DNA from: Mycocentrospora acerina
Taxonomy: Eukaryota > Ascomycota > Dothideomycetes > Pleosporales
DNA: 64,000 nt
Direction of reading: 5' to 3'
Assembly (NCBI GenBank): GCA_022701365.1
Contig: JAKUHH010000396.1
Coordinates: forward strand, 558,001 to 622,000
Position 1 is the first letter of the stretch. Every line of letters starts with the position of its first letter. The notes beneath the pieces were generated by a model. The model did not search any database, was not told the origin of the DNA, and saw nothing but the letters and a program-made list of their open reading frames with translations. The position numbers and the translations under genes are program-made. Positions 1-10,745 of this stretch are shown piece by piece.

Positions 1-2758
1 TTATTGGTTGAAACGATTGTTGTTTGAAACGACTGTTGGTTAACGAGAGTGGTTAAAAGAGTGTGGAGTAGATGGCTGGATTGTTGGATGAGTTGATGTT
101 CCTTTTGGAGGACGATACACCGCTGACTTTATACATCTCTTCTTCCAAGCATGAATGCTACTAACTACTACACTATTACCTTCTAGCTCTCACAGCCACT
201 CGCGGTTGGCCAGGATTCCACCGCATCCTGTTCGTGCTCATGATGTTACAACCAAGTCAAAATGATTCCAAGACTGTCTGCATTGAGATTACATGCCAAG
301 GCAAGTGACCGAATACGTGCGAGCTCAGACCATGAGGCTCCAGACACTCCTACCACAAGTCCTCTTTAGTCTCCATGAATCTTGGCTCGTATATGTGCAT
401 CAGATAATCACCGAATTGTCACCGCGTAGAACTAGTGTTCGTCAAGCCGACGTCTCGCGCATGTACCAACCCATGAGACTTGGCACCAATCAGATTCGTG
501 ATTTGAAACAACTGTACAGTTTCGTAAGAGAGGTAACCAATGTCGCTTGATTCCAACACGTGGTAGTTTCGCTAGAGATGACTTATCATGTATTAATCAG
601 GGCCGACTGGATACTTGGCATGTCAAAACGGAGCGACCCCGTGAGCCTTTCAATTGGCTTGCTGGGTTTTATGTCCACCCATGTTTGCTGCGTGACATCA
701 AGGTCATCCTTGCCGGCATCCGGTGGTGACAATCATCCGCCAGCTAGTACACTTCTCGTGTTTACGAACACCAACCCTTCGACACTGCATTCAAGCTAAT
801 CTCCTATGCCTTGCAACATACGACTAAAAAATTAACATGTGTCTTGGCGCAAGACTTTCGATTCATTATTCAATCGTGGTGTGAAATAGCTGTAGGTGCA
901 GCATCTGGCAGTTGAACGCGATATACATCTACGACAACCATTATGCAGCAAGCAAGATGACCTGGGCAATAGACATATGTCCAGGACTAGTGGTTCCTCT
1001 CAGATGATATCTCTGCACCCTGTGCAACTCTCATACCGCCAGTTTTCATGCTGCTAACATAGTTCTTTTACAAAGGGGGAAGTTGGGTATGCACAAATCC
1101 TGCGCATCCGCTCGGTGCAATCCTTTCCGGCGGTAACATGTGTGTAGATTAAATCCCCCATCTGATCTTCGTGAAACTTGCATAGCAGACCTTGCTGGCC
1201 TTGATGAATTTTTAAATTGGAGTAGCAGTTGGTCATCTGAGAAAAATATCAATCAGCATGAATTAATCGTGTCGGCTACCATTCCTTGTTGATCTCCAAG
1301 TTTAATCGGCGGGCATCAAAATTTCTTAGACTTTCAGCAGAGCTTTCGAAAGTGTCACACGTTGTTCGGTAAGCCTTCCTCATGAAACACTTTCGACATC
1401 AGGAACAACGATTCATGGACGCATGTAATATTAACATTTGCCAAGGATTTGCCCCATGTTGGCCAAATTTCCATACCCTTGCGTCAGGGACCTGACGATC
1501 TTCGCAGTAAAGAGAAAGAGTGCCATAGACTACTTCAGAAATCAATTTGGGATGATCCGAGACGGCGAGATGGTCTGTCCGCGACAGTGCTGGATCCATT
1601 GTGTAACGATGCTCCGGACAAAAATATCTCTTGTAGTTGACAAATACTAGTGAACAATTTCTGCTGATTATTCAAGTCTCGGATCTAGATTGCAAAACTT
1701 CAGTACTTGAACAATCCTACCCAGGTCTAATACTCTCTGTATGATGACTAGAATTTAACAACGATTTAGTTTACAGGAAGAAATAGTTCAGTGATCAAAG
1801 ACATCTTCTACAACTTGAGGAGTTTCTTGGAGGCAATGCATGTCGAGTGAAGTCATGGATGGTAGCGAAACTGGGCGATGCATGGAAGCTAAACGACGCG
1901 GAATTGCATATGACCACCTGCAGCACATGGTATTATTCAATTTTCAGAAGCTCTCAATCTCAATGCAACGGCGAAAGCTGCAGAAGACTAATCGAGCTTC
2001 GGATTCCGAGCACCTGCAGATGTACGGCTGGACACCAATGAAACGAGTGCAGGCAGACGCTTTGAAAGTGTCTGGAGCTTGCCTGGGTCGATTGGTTAGT
2101 AAAAGTCAAACGCCACGGTATAGTAAGAATCTTGTCCATCGCGATCTTTATGCTGTGGCAGTGTTCAAAGTTGTGCTGTCCGTCTCTCTTTGTATTATGT
2201 ATCTCAAATCAAGGCATTTCTACCTGTAAGCCTAGACCTTTTTTCAAAAATCGCCGGAAGAAACTTAACCTGTTCAGCTTTGATGCACGTAAGAATGACA
2301 GCGGTTGTAGCACCCATAGCACCGCTTTCCATGTGGACCTTTCTTCAACCTTAAGCCAACACAGCCTTGCTGTGACGCTCCCTCCATTTAGAACACTGAA
2401 TGGCTTAGCAAAGCCTCAATTATTAACAGCTGGAGGATTGAGGTGTACATATAGTAAGCGACGTGGCTGAAGGATGCGCACACCATTCGTCGACAGATGC
2501 ACTGCCTTGGTCTTGGGAAGACCCTGAACCCTTGGCAGCTGACCACCAAAACTCAGCCCTGGATAGTCGCTCAGCTGCAAATCCCACGAAGGATTTGAGT
2601 GTGAGGTTGATTTTCAACCAGATAGAAAACAGCGCATGTTCTGTCTTGACGCTAACCTAGAACTCTCCCCTTGCAATCGACTCTGCTCTGCGACACATGG
2701 CACATTCTGCTTTGAGGGTGAATGACGAAAAAGCTCCCTTGCAGATAGGACAACAGCC
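1..2758. other. Intergenic stretch without a recognisable gene
   Basis: No convincing coding region was found on either strand. The ORFs here are short (at most about 130 codons), overlap each other in different frames, and show no domain, signal peptide or consistent splice signals. The last 200 bases before 2759 presumably hold the promoter and leader of the membrane protein gene. A gene entering from outside the window at the left edge cannot be excluded. Confidence 0.5.
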
Positions 2759-5113
2759 ATGACATCTATAGAAGTCCCAACTCCACATTCGCCGTTAGCA
2801 TCGCCGGCAATCCGTATTTCCCGCCCGGAATACATTTCGATTCCGCAGCGCACAGAATATGACGATTCATCTGAGTCAGAAAGAGATGACGAGAGGATTG
2901 TTGAACGCCCCGATGAATCCGGCCTTGGGATCCAAATGACACCCATGCTATCTCCAACGTCTCCTGGAAATGTTTACAGTCAACAATCAACACCAAAAGA
3001 CAAATCCTCCTTCTTCTTATCCGTTGGTCCTCGGTCCCCGTTTGCCAGATCACCAGACACGCTTCACTCGTTTGGATCCAACGCCTCTCGCGCGCGAACA
3101 GATCCTATGACTGAACGACTTATTGCACATCGAGCGATGCAATCTACGCAATGGAAGGTACATTGGCGAATACCCACGCTGATGGTATTTTGCTTCTTGG
3201 CGGGTATATCTCTTGCCATCAGCCAACACTTTTTGTACCGGTCCCTGCATAACACACACATTACAGACGAGGTGACAAAAGTTCTCTACGTGCTGTATGG
3301 TCGTGCGCTTGCATACATGTCCAAGGTCGCGTTTGGCGGGTGTGTGATTTTGGTTTATCGGCAGCGAAGCTGGAGAACGTTTCGTAAGCGAGCGCTTACA
3401 GTATTCTCGATTGATCAGATCTTCGATGCATTGGACGACCCGACTGTGTTTGGCAACTGGGAGGTCATAACGAATGCTCCCATTCCTGTGGTGATTGCCT
3501 TGGTGTTCTGGCTGATCCCCGTGGCGACCATTATCTTCTCCCCCAGTGCGCTCACATTTGGAACTTACCTGGATACGAGGCACGTGGACATTGATATGCC
3601 AAATCTAGATTTTAACACCGAGTCGTATAAGAACTATCGTATACCTAATACGACATCTTATGGGAACTTACGTTCAATGATGTTCTACAACACTACAGAT
3701 CCCTCGAGAGAACCGCGGCAGGAAGGGTGGTTTGACTATTACGACCAGCCCTCTGCAGAACTCAGTCGGATTGCTATCTTGCTGGCGTACAATAATATGA
3801 GGCATCCGAATGTCATGCAAGGTGCACGACAGCGTATGTGCGGCGGGTCTTTTAATTGCACATTCGAACAGAAGTTTACTGGGCCTGGCTACCAGTGTTT
3901 GGAGGTAGCAAATGGAGTCGACGATGATGCAAAGCTAACAGAGCTCGGTGCGCCGTTTAATACTAGCGTTCTTGTCCCCGAGGGTCAATATATCTACTAT
4001 GCAAACGTCGACATTGGAGATTACGCGCACCCGCAAAATGCTACCTTCCAGAAGGGTCCAGGCGGCGTACCAGACGGCCCCATTCCAGATGATCTTGGGG
4101 TATTCAAGGCCGAACCGGTCATGTGGATCGGATACTCGAAAAACTCGACTGAACTCTTGCGCAAAGACTCTCCCTACGCTGTGAACTGGACACATCGGTA
4201 CGACCCCCACATTGTGCGATGCGTGCACTATGAGACCAACTACACAGTATTCTGGAACTATACCGAGCCCGTCTTCCACGCCATGACCACTAAACGGGAA
4301 TTTCTGCGTCCCATTGTAGACACCAACTTTACACGCTTTAACAACGGGCTCTTGAATGAGAAGGACCCTCAACCCGTGGAAAACTTTGTCAGCCCCCGAA
4401 CAGATGTCCCTTTGTACAAGAAAACCGCCGCATACCATGCAGTAGGCTCCATGCTCCGCACCTTCCTCCGCGGCAAAATTGGAATGGCAGCTCCCATTCC
4501 TGGGCCCTCGTTTGCCCAGACAGAATCAGAAATTACCAAGACCCGCCTCGTAGACAAGAGCAGCGAGCCAAATCCCAATCTAGCGAAGGAAATCGAGGAC
4601 TTTTACGCCGACATGGTCCTCTCGCTGCTGTCGGTCAGGGAAATGATTGTGGCCCAGATGGACACAATAGAAGTGACACGTACTTGGTTCCAGCCATCAT
4701 TCATCTACCATCCCCTGACACTCTGGCTGTGCTACTTACCCGTCATCATTGTCACATTGTGCATTTTGCTCTTTGGGTTTTGGACGATAATTGAGGACGG
4801 GACGACGTTTTCGGCGGGCTTCTCGAGGATTCTGGTCACCACGCGGAATACCACGCTGGATGATATTAGTCGTGGGGCATGTCTGGGGAATGATCCCTTC
4901 CCCAAGGAGCTTATGCATACGAAACTCCAATTTGGTGTTCTGGGCGAGGGGGTTGAGATGGACTACATGGGTCAGGAGAGTGTGCAAAGCGTTGGGCATT
5001 GTGCGTTTGGAGTTGCGTCAGAGGTGACGCCGATTAAGAAAGGGGTGCCGTATGCGGGATTGCAGCGTAGACGGACAGGACGAAGCGTGTGTGTGAAGAA
5101 AGATGAATTGTGA
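2759..5113 (+). CDS. Four-TM membrane glycoprotein, unknown function
   Basis: Intronless ORF of 784 residues from a good ATG. A long Ser/Pro-rich hydrophilic N-terminus (1-130) precedes hydrophobic segments at about 139-160, 178-200 and 240-262. A large loop of roughly 390 residues with many N-x-S/T sequons follows, then a last segment near 651-678 and a tail of about 106 residues. With a cytosolic N-terminus, the glycosylated loop would be outside (extracellular or luminal) and the tail cytosolic. Large four-TM proteins of this layout are common in Pezizomycotina. Some are labelled formylmethionine deformylase-like in databases, but I see no enzyme motif supporting that. The tail ends KKDEL, which should face the cytosol in this topology. 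Gene and topology are well supported; function is unknown. Confidence 0.85.
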   Translation: MTSIEVPTPHSPLASPAIRISRPEYISIPQRTEYDDSSESERDDERIVERPDESGLGIQMTPMLSPTSPGNVYSQQSTPKDKSSFFLSVGPRSPFARSPDTLHSFGSNASRARTDPMTERLIAHRAMQSTQWKVHWRIPTLMVFCFLAGISLAISQHFLYRSLHNTHITDEVTKVLYVLYGRALAYMSKVAFGGCVILVYRQRSWRTFRKRALTVFSIDQIFDALDDPTVFGNWEVITNAPIPVVIALVFWLIPVATIIFSPSALTFGTYLDTRHVDIDMPNLDFNTESYKNYRIPNTTSYGNLRSMMFYNTTDPSREPRQEGWFDYYDQPSAELSRIAILLAYNNMRHPNVMQGARQRMCGGSFNCTFEQKFTGPGYQCLEVANGVDDDAKLTELGAPFNTSVLVPEGQYIYYANVDIGDYAHPQNATFQKGPGGVPDGPIPDDLGVFKAEPVMWIGYSKNSTELLRKDSPYAVNWTHRYDPHIVRCVHYETNYTVFWNYTEPVFHAMTTKREFLRPIVDTNFTRFNNGLLNEKDPQPVENFVSPRTDVPLYKKTAAYHAVGSMLRTFLRGKIGMAAPIPGPSFAQTESEITKTRLVDKSSEPNPNLAKEIEDFYADMVLSLLSVREMIVAQMDTIEVTRTWFQPSFIYHPLTLWLCYLPVIIVTLCILLFGFWTIIEDGTTFSAGFSRILVTTRNTTLDDISRGACLGNDPFPKELMHTKLQFGVLGEGVEMDYMGQESVQSVGHCAFGVASEVTPIKKGVPYAGLQRRRTGRSVCVKKDEL

Positions 5114-5459
5114 ATGTTGACTTCGGCTTCGGCTTCGGTTCCGGTTTCGATTTCGACTCAGTGAGGGTCCGTGTTACGGTAGTGCTGGACGAACTGGATT
5201 TACGAGGAAGGTAATATTGCTGTAAGTTGCATGATGCTTGGATGTCTTTATACCCTTGTTTACATTAGTGATAGTAACTGTCTATAGTCAGAGTATGCGA
5301 ATGAATTCCATATTGGATTACATACTCCAGATTTACACTTAATTGATCTTTGCTCGGCGCATTCTTGGCATCTTTGCTCCCCTCTAGGCCCTTTGAAGTA
5401 AATGAAACTAGGTAATCGGTGAAACTATGTGGCAGTGCGTAATAATACCGAGGTGTCCG
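5114..5459. other. Convergent intergenic region with CGGCTT-type run
   Basis: The region lies between the converging ends of the membrane protein gene and the SnoaL-like gene. Just after the stop codon there is a short imperfect run of GGCTTC/GGTTCC/GATTTC hexamers (about 5119-5157). Nothing else was recognised. Confidence 0.4.
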
Positions 5460-6182
5460 TCATTTCCGTTGCGCTATGTTGAAAACCTGAGCGGTACTAC
5501 TCCCTCTCCACTTCCCCACCATTCTCTCCCCCACCAATCCTCACTGTGCCCCAGTATCCTACCCAAATTAGCACAATTTTCAAAATCAACCCAAGAACCC
5601 TACAAAAACTCACCAAATATACCTGATAAAACTTCATCTTCACCCTCCCTGCCTCCTCTACCAAACACGCCCTCGCTGCCCAATCCACCGTCTTCTCCCC
5701 CCCAGTCTTCATCCCGTACCTCACCGTCCCATACAGCATGACCTCATCTGCATTCTCACCAAACGGAAATATCTTCACCGCCTCGTGTTTCCGCGTTGCG
5801 ACTTTCTCCCAAATACCTTTCCGCAGGGCAAGGATTTCTAAAAAGGAATCATTAACATCCAGATTATTTCTTCTTTACATTGATATGTTCCTTTTTTTTT
5901 ATGTTGAAATGCTCCTTCTTTATACTGAAATGTTCCTTCGTTCCGTTTTGTGAAGAGCCACGGCTTATGCGGACGAAAAAAAAAAATGAATGCAATCTAC
6001 GTACCTTCTGAGCCTTTTACCTTTTTCGATGCCATGATTAGCTCGGCGTCGGTTGTAAAATTCTCAACATATGCATCGTGGGCGGAGGGGTCGTCAGATA
6101 GGGCATAAAAGGCCTCGAAGAAGGATTTGTAGGCTGGGGAGAAGGCTAGAGATGAAGGGTAGGTGGATGTGTAGTCGCTCAT
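5460..6182 (-). CDS. SnoaL-like / NTF2-fold small protein
   Basis: Exon 1 runs 6182-6005 and exon 2 5837-5614. The donor is GTACGT, the acceptor TTTTAG, and the codon GAA is split G|AA. A strong GTGAGT donor follows the stretch FYQVYL. The best in-frame last exon is 5486-5460 after CTCAG, giving about 142 residues. N-terminal helices with an aromatic cluster (SPAYKSFFEAFYALSDD), the FTTDAELIMASKKVKGSEEI segment and the closing MKFYQVYL strand match the fold of SnoaL-like proteins that fungi carry in many copies. The fold is a cone-shaped alpha+beta barrel used both by enzymes and by binding proteins, so no reaction can be assigned. The third exon is the weakest part; reading into the second intron would give a low-complexity tail instead. 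Confidence 0.72.
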
Positions 6183-6693
6183 GGTTGTTGTGTGTATGTG
6201 GATGTTGGGGTGCTGCGGGAGGGGTGGAATGTACTTGGTATGTGTGATTATTCTTCGGAGGGGGGATGATGGCGGAGTAGAGGGGAGGGGTGGGTGTGAC
6301 GTGGGAATTGGGGGGTGTCGGATGAGGGAGGGGGATTAGGATGAATCGGGGATGACTCGGGGATAGACGGTGTTTACGTATAGTGTGGTGAGATGAACAT
6401 TTACAGCGAAATTGTGGATGTCGATTGCTGGAGACAAGCTTCATTCACGGGACTTGCAGTTTTTGTTGCGAGAGATTGCCATCTATTGGTGGTGATGAAC
6501 GGAATTCATGTGCCTACTCAGAATGGAACAAGTGATATCACGGGCAAGAAAGCTCATACACAACAGTATTTATATTGCAGAAACAACCGCCTTATACGTC
6601 TACCTCGTACACTCGTGCAAACGCAAACGCGCAGCTCTCCACTCCAAAACGCCTCCCCGTCTACTCTACAATTTCTTCTTCTCCAGCTCGACG
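6183..6693. other. Intergenic, promoter of the SnoaL-like gene
   Basis: The region contains the presumed upstream sequence of the minus-strand SnoaL-like gene, with a purine-rich stretch (6250-6370, GGGGAGGG runs) that could be a core promoter tract. It also contains the 3' flank of the carbonic anhydrase gene. No ORF with recognisable content was found. Confidence 0.4.
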
Positions 6694-7746
6694 CTACTCT
6701 CCACCCTCGAATTCTGACAAGTTGTAAATCTTCTGAATCTCGGCCAACTGCCCCTCGTGGTCAAACTTCAGGTCCTTCAACAACCCATCGTTGAAGCCAA
6801 AGACCCAGCCGTGCACAATGGGAAACTCGTTCTCCTTGTAGCACTGCTGCACAGCCGCCGTCTTGATGACGTTCCTGCACTGCTCCCACACGTTCAGCTC
6901 CACAAGTCTGTCGTACTTTGCCTCGCCTGTGTAGCCGTCCAGCTCATCCTGGTGTAGACGGTAGACGTCGCGGATGTTACGTAGCCAGGGGTTCAGCAGG
7001 CCCATATCCTTGGGGGTCATGGCGGCCTTGACGCCGCCACAGCCGTAGTGTCCGCACACAATGATGTGTTTGACCTTGAGATGGCGCACGGCGTAGTTGA
7101 CGACAGACATGACGTTGAGGTCGATGTTGTTGACCAGGTTGGCAATGTTGCGGTGGATAAACATCTCGCCAGGGTCGACGCCGGTGAGAGCTTCAGCAGG
7201 GATGCGCGAGTCGGAGCAGCCTGCAGACGGAGTGGTTAGCAGGCGGTATTTTGTTGTTGTTGTAGCAAGTGGTAGTATGACGTTGAAGGCAGGAATGGGA
7301 AGTAACTCATTATTATGGCAGGAGCGAGGGGCAGGATGGCCCTGGGTCAGGAAGGAGCAAGACATACCAATCCATAGATACTCTGGGCTCTGGCCTGCAC
7401 TCAGATCCGCAAAGAACTCAGGCTTCTTCTTCTTCATCTCCTCGGCCCATTTCTTGTTGTTCTCAAAGATGCGGTCATGGCTCTGCTGGAGGTACTTGCG
7501 CACCTCGACCTCGGTGCCTTCCTTGCTGGCCATTTTGCGGTGCGAGCTGTGAGCTGGAGAAGGAGTAGGGTGGGACTTTGCTTTGTAGGAAGCCGGCGCA
7601 AAGGATGAGGGCGAAGCTGAAGTATCTGAAGAGCAAGCTCTGGACGGAGAAGCGAATTGCGCCGTCGACGACAGGAATGATAAGCAGGTCCGCCTTCGGG
7701 CAACGTGGGGTATCCGTACTCCCAGGGCCAATCTATGCAGCGCCAT
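6694..7746 (-). CDS. Beta-carbonic anhydrase (NCE103-like)
   Basis: Interconverts CO2 and bicarbonate, supplying HCO3- to carboxylases. Exon 1 is 7746-7368 and exon 2 7220-6694, joined by a GTATGT...CTGCAG intron of 147 nt that restores the active-site motif GCSDSR. The spliced protein is 301 residues. Zinc ligands of the beta class are visible: C128 in C-S-D-S-R, then H184 and C187 in HYGCGG, with D130 and R132 as the usual dyad. The first 71 residues are Arg/Ser/Ala-rich with almost no acidic residues, as in a mitochondrial presequence. A second ATG at 7533 (MASKEGTEVE) would give the cytosolic form typical of fungal enzymes. The intron is divisible by three and stop-free, so retention would insert 49 residues beside the zinc site. 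Confidence 0.93.
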   Translation of the reverse strand: MALHRLALGVRIPHVARRRTCLSFLSSTAQFASPSRACSSDTSASPSSFAPASYKAKSHPTPSPAHSSHRKMASKEGTEVEVRKYLQQSHDRIFENNKKWAEEMKKKKPEFFADLSAGQSPEYLWIGMSCSFLTQGHPAPRSCHNNELLPIPAFNVILPLATTTTKYRLLTTPSAGCSDSRIPAEALTGVDPGEMFIHRNIANLVNNIDLNVMSVVNYAVRHLKVKHIIVCGHYGCGGVKAAMTPKDMGLLNPWLRNIRDVYRLHQDELDGYTGEAKYDRLVELNVWEQCRNVIKTAAVQQCYKENEFPIVHGWVFGFNDGLLKDLKFDHEGQLAEIQKIYNLSEFEGGE

Positions 7747-8104
7747 TGTTCCAACCAAGCAATGTGCCCCTCACTTGCAAAACGCCCGCGGAAACATGCG
7801 CAGCTGCAGCGTCTTCTTATGCCCTCGCATGCCTTGCGGAGCTTTGGCTTTTGCGCCTGCGCCGATTGGCTCGCGCTGGCGTCGATCGCTGCGATTGCAG
7901 GCCGTCCGTGTAATGAACCTGGTCCGATCCTCGGGCCTCGCATCTCCATTGGCGCAGTGCACATCGGCCTGGCTCGTGTTCGGGTCTCATCCGGGTCTCC
8001 AGTCCAGCAGCCTCATGCGTGCCGTGCCCACTGCAGAGGGGAAGAAACATGCCTCTCACTGCAGAGGGAAAAAATCATGCCTCTCACTGCAGAGGGAAAA
8101 AATC
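7747..8104. promoter_or_regulatory. Divergent promoter between carbonic anhydrase and DUF3253 gene
   Basis: About 360 bp separate the outward-facing starts. The 28-bp repeat array occupies its right end. Open frames continue upstream of 8105 in the DUF3253 frame but lack conserved content. Confidence 0.45.
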
Positions 8105-8135
8105 ATGCCTCTCACTGCACAGCAGAAACATGTCG
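8029..8135 (+). repeat. 28-bp tandem repeat, about 3.7 copies, each carrying an ATG
   Basis: Units begin at 8029, 8057, 8085 and 8113 with the shared core CACTGCAGAGGG and end in ATGCCTCT. The last copy is degenerate. Each full unit has an ATG (8049, 8077, 8105). Because 28 is not a multiple of three, the three ATGs fall in three different frames. Only the third opens the DUF3253 reading frame. Confidence 0.9.
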
Positions 8136-8401
8136 TTTTGCACCACACTCACCGCCTGCTCTCCTCCCGCCAGCATCCCAAGACAATCTGCCCATCTGAA
8201 GTCGCTCGCGCCTTCTCTGCACAAGAGCTGGCTGTGCTCAATGCATCTGAGTGGCGAGACACTATGGACAGCGTCAGACGTGTAGTGTGGCAGCTGAGGA
8301 AGGAAGGAGAGGTCCAAGTCCTGCAGAATGGGGAAGTGGTTGATTTGGACAGGTTGGAGGATGTGAGGGGGCCCATACGAGTGAGGGCTGTGTTGAAGTG
8401 A
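8105..8401 (+). CDS. DUF3253 domain protein
   Basis: A 98-residue protein if the ATG in the third repeat unit is used. It carries the DUF3253 signature in order: KTICPSEVAR near residues 26-35, a WRDTM block followed by VRRVVWQLRKEG, and the closing GPIRVRAVLK. DUF3253 is a small winged-helix-like domain best known from bacteria and found sporadically in fungi; no biochemical role is established. The frame stays open upstream with earlier in-frame ATGs (for example MNLVRSSGLASP), so a longer N-terminus is possible, but that part is repeat-derived. It is the best coding candidate on the plus strand between carbonic anhydrase and the dysferlin-domain gene. Confidence 0.75.
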   Translation: MPLTAQQKHVVLHHTHRLLSSRQHPKTICPSEVARAFSAQELAVLNASEWRDTMDSVRRVVWQLRKEGEVQVLQNGEVVDLDRLEDVRGPIRVRAVLK

Positions 8402-8545
8402 AGACGAGAGATGGAGAAGACTGCCCAAAAGCGTGTGTGATTACAACAGCATATACGAATGTTTTATCTAGGCTCGAGTCCGACATTTTTCGAATACCAA
8501 ATCCCACACGCTCTTCCAAGTCCAAAGAATACCGCCAGCTCCCTT

Positions 8546-9668
8546 CTACACCTTCACGTCCACCTCAATTTTGTCACTCTGTCCCCCAGCATCAGGGTGT
8601 TTTGCTCCACTTCCATCCAGTCCTTGCCACTTCTCATCCCACCCACATTTCGGATCTGTGGCATTGCCTGCTGTCCCCTCCTGCGCTAATCTGCGAATAT
8701 CACTCCAGAATTCCAACTTCTTGCACTCTGCATCAGCCACCTCGATCGACTTGAGCAGATTGTTGATTCTGCGCGTCTCGGCGTCGCCCTCGGGGGTGTT
8801 TTTCTCCTTGTGCTCCTCGCGGTGTGACTTTGCGTCCTCGAAGCGGTCCATGAGCGTGGAGAGCAGCTGGCGCCGCGAGTTTTGGAACACCAGCATGGAC
8901 ATTATAGCTGGTATCTGCAGGGGTTAGTACAGGCTCCATAGTTCAAGTATTTCCAATGCTTACCTGCTCAGCGAGGTAGTGAAGCTCTTCACCTCCCTCG
9001 TCGATGAACTTGTGTATTATGACAATCTTCTCGCGATCAATGGCCGCCTTCTTGAGCTTCCGCATCAACGTCGAAACGTCTCTAATCTCGTCGTCTACAG
9101 AGGCGTTGCTGCTGTTCAACAGACTCGCAGGCCCAGCCGTGTTTGTCCTCGCCAGTGTCGGGCCAATGCTAAATGCTTCCCCAAACAGTCGTTCCCGTAC
9201 ACCTTCTTTTGTCTTTGGCGGCGTCTTGCGCTTAATTCTCCTGCGCAGCCAGCGCCGCCTCCTGACGAAGCTGTGGAACCAGGGGTGGTTGCCATGCCAC
9301 GCTGATCTTCTAAACATCAGACTGTACTGCCAGCCCTCCTCGTCGACATCGAGGCTCATGTCCACATACCAGCTCTTCCAGTCCCACACCCAGCTAGGGT
9401 CAGGCACCTGCGCATTCGTGATGTTGACTGGCGATGGTCTGGACTCTGCGTCCAGCCATGGCGATGGGTCGATTTTAAAGTTCCAAAGCGCTTTCGAAGA
9501 GAAGAGCGGTATGCCGAAGACGAACCACCCGCGCTGGTTCTCGTAGAGGATATCAATGTGCGAGTCTGCGGTCGCCGGCTGTTGTGCCTGCTCGGTTTGT
9601 GGCTCGCGTATCGTGGTGTCTTCGTCGTCTTCTGCGTGATCGACAAGCTTGATCTGCTGGTCCGCCAT
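8546..9668 (-). CDS. Dysferlin-domain protein (Mug65/peroxin-like)
   Basis: Exon 1 is 9668-8964 and exon 2 8914-8546, with a GTAAGC donor, CTGCAG acceptor and a 49-nt intron in phase 0, giving 357 residues. Residues about 45-150 form inner and outer dysferlin (DysF) segments. Diagnostic pieces are RGWFVFGIPLFS, DPSPWLDAE, the Trp-rich DPSWVWDWKSWYVDM, DEEGWQYS and HPWFHSFVRRRRWLRR. Fungal DysF proteins include the Pex30-type peroxins and fission yeast Mug65. This one lacks obvious TM helices, so it resembles the soluble Mug65/Spo73 type, which acts at membranes during sporulation. The C-terminal half is helical and charged. Start and splice sites are unambiguous. Confidence 0.88.
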
Positions 9669-10197
9669 GCTGCTGAGCGTTGCGGAAGCAAGAAGCTGCG
9701 AGAGGCTAAAAAATTAGTAGGCGCAAAGCCGCTGTCGCGTACTATACATGAGGTCGTCAACGAGCTCAGCGAGGCAAGAGCGATTCACGAAAGGGGTGCC
9801 AACGAAAGTCGCGCGCGCGTTGACAGGCGGCCAGGACAGCTAGAAATACCACTGCACCAAGTTCAGGTCCGCAAGCATCGCCTACTAAAAGCGCCGATAA
9901 ATAAAGTGAGTACACAATAGAAACGAAATGCCTACAGCAACATGGCCCAGCGCTCTGTCGATCTGGTTCGCGTCGACAATCGCCTAACCGTCGTTCGGGG
10001 CCCGTGCAGAAGCTAGGGTAATACGTCATAACTTCGATTCCTTGTTGCATGTGCGTGCGCATCACAACTCTCCTCCATAAGTACCGACGCAGATCTCTTC
10101 CTTTACTCCTCATTACTCGCACTCACACAATTTTCATCACAATCATCCAAATCAACAACAACACCTTACTTCCCTTTCAACTATCACATCCACAACA
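9669..10197. promoter_or_regulatory. Divergent promoter, dysferlin-domain gene / small anchor protein
   Basis: The region lies between two outward-facing genes. The stretch just before 10198 is a CA/CT-rich pyrimidine leader typical of strongly expressed filamentous fungal genes. The ORFs inside it are spurious. Confidence 0.4.
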
Positions 10198-10745
10198 ATG
10201 GCTGGAAAGCAAGTAGTAACCTTTGGTGGCATCGCCGCTGTCGGTGCAGGTGCCTATTACCTGTACAGCGCTGGAGGAGATCCCAAGCTTGCCGAGAAGA
10301 AGTTCGAGCGTATGTCATCCTCCAACCACCCATTTCTCGCCACAAACTGACCGCCGCAGACGACGCCGCCACCGCCGCGCGAAAGGCAAGAGGCCAGCTG
10401 CCTGGCGCATCAAACGAGGCGAAGAAGGCTGGCGAGGAGGGCTACGAAGCAGTGCGAGCAACTGCCCAGTCATATGTACGTCATTCGACATAGCGTCCCC
10501 ATTTGATCAATTGTACTGACCGCTTCCAGGCTGAGAAGGCAAAGGCACAGGCCAAGGAGGCCGAGCAAAAGTTCGACGCATATAGCGTAGACGCACGGAA
10601 AAAGTACGAGGAGGCCAAGGTTGAAGCCAGCCGGGACTTCCAGCAGGGCAAGCAGGAGTTCAACGCTGCCGTGGACAAGTTTGACCAAAAGGTTCTTGCG
10701 GATGCGGCCAAGACAAAGAGCTGGTTCGGTTCGTGGTTCGGCTGA
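10198..10745 (+). CDS. Small N-terminally anchored helical protein
   Basis: Three exons, 10198-10309, 10360-10475 and 10530-10745, with introns of 50 and 54 nt, encode 147 residues. The N-terminus has a glycine-rich hydrophobic stretch (VVTFGGIAAVGAGAYYLY) that looks like a signal anchor. The rest is a charged Ala/Lys/Glu amphipathic helix with apolipoprotein-like periodicity, ending KSWFGSWFG. Proteins of this form are common in Dothideomycetes, sometimes labelled calcofluor white hypersensitive protein, and are presumed to sit on the inner mitochondrial or another organelle membrane. I am sure of the gene but not of the location or role. Confidence 0.82.

Noticed and set aside
1840..2229. 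129-codon plus ORF in the left intergenic region
   Set aside because: No domain or signal peptide, ordinary chance composition, and overlapped by another ORF in the next frame.
7434..7964. 176-codon minus ORF over the carbonic anhydrase 5' end
   Set aside because: Overlaps the real gene in another frame and reads Arg/Ser-rich nonsense; no start or domain.
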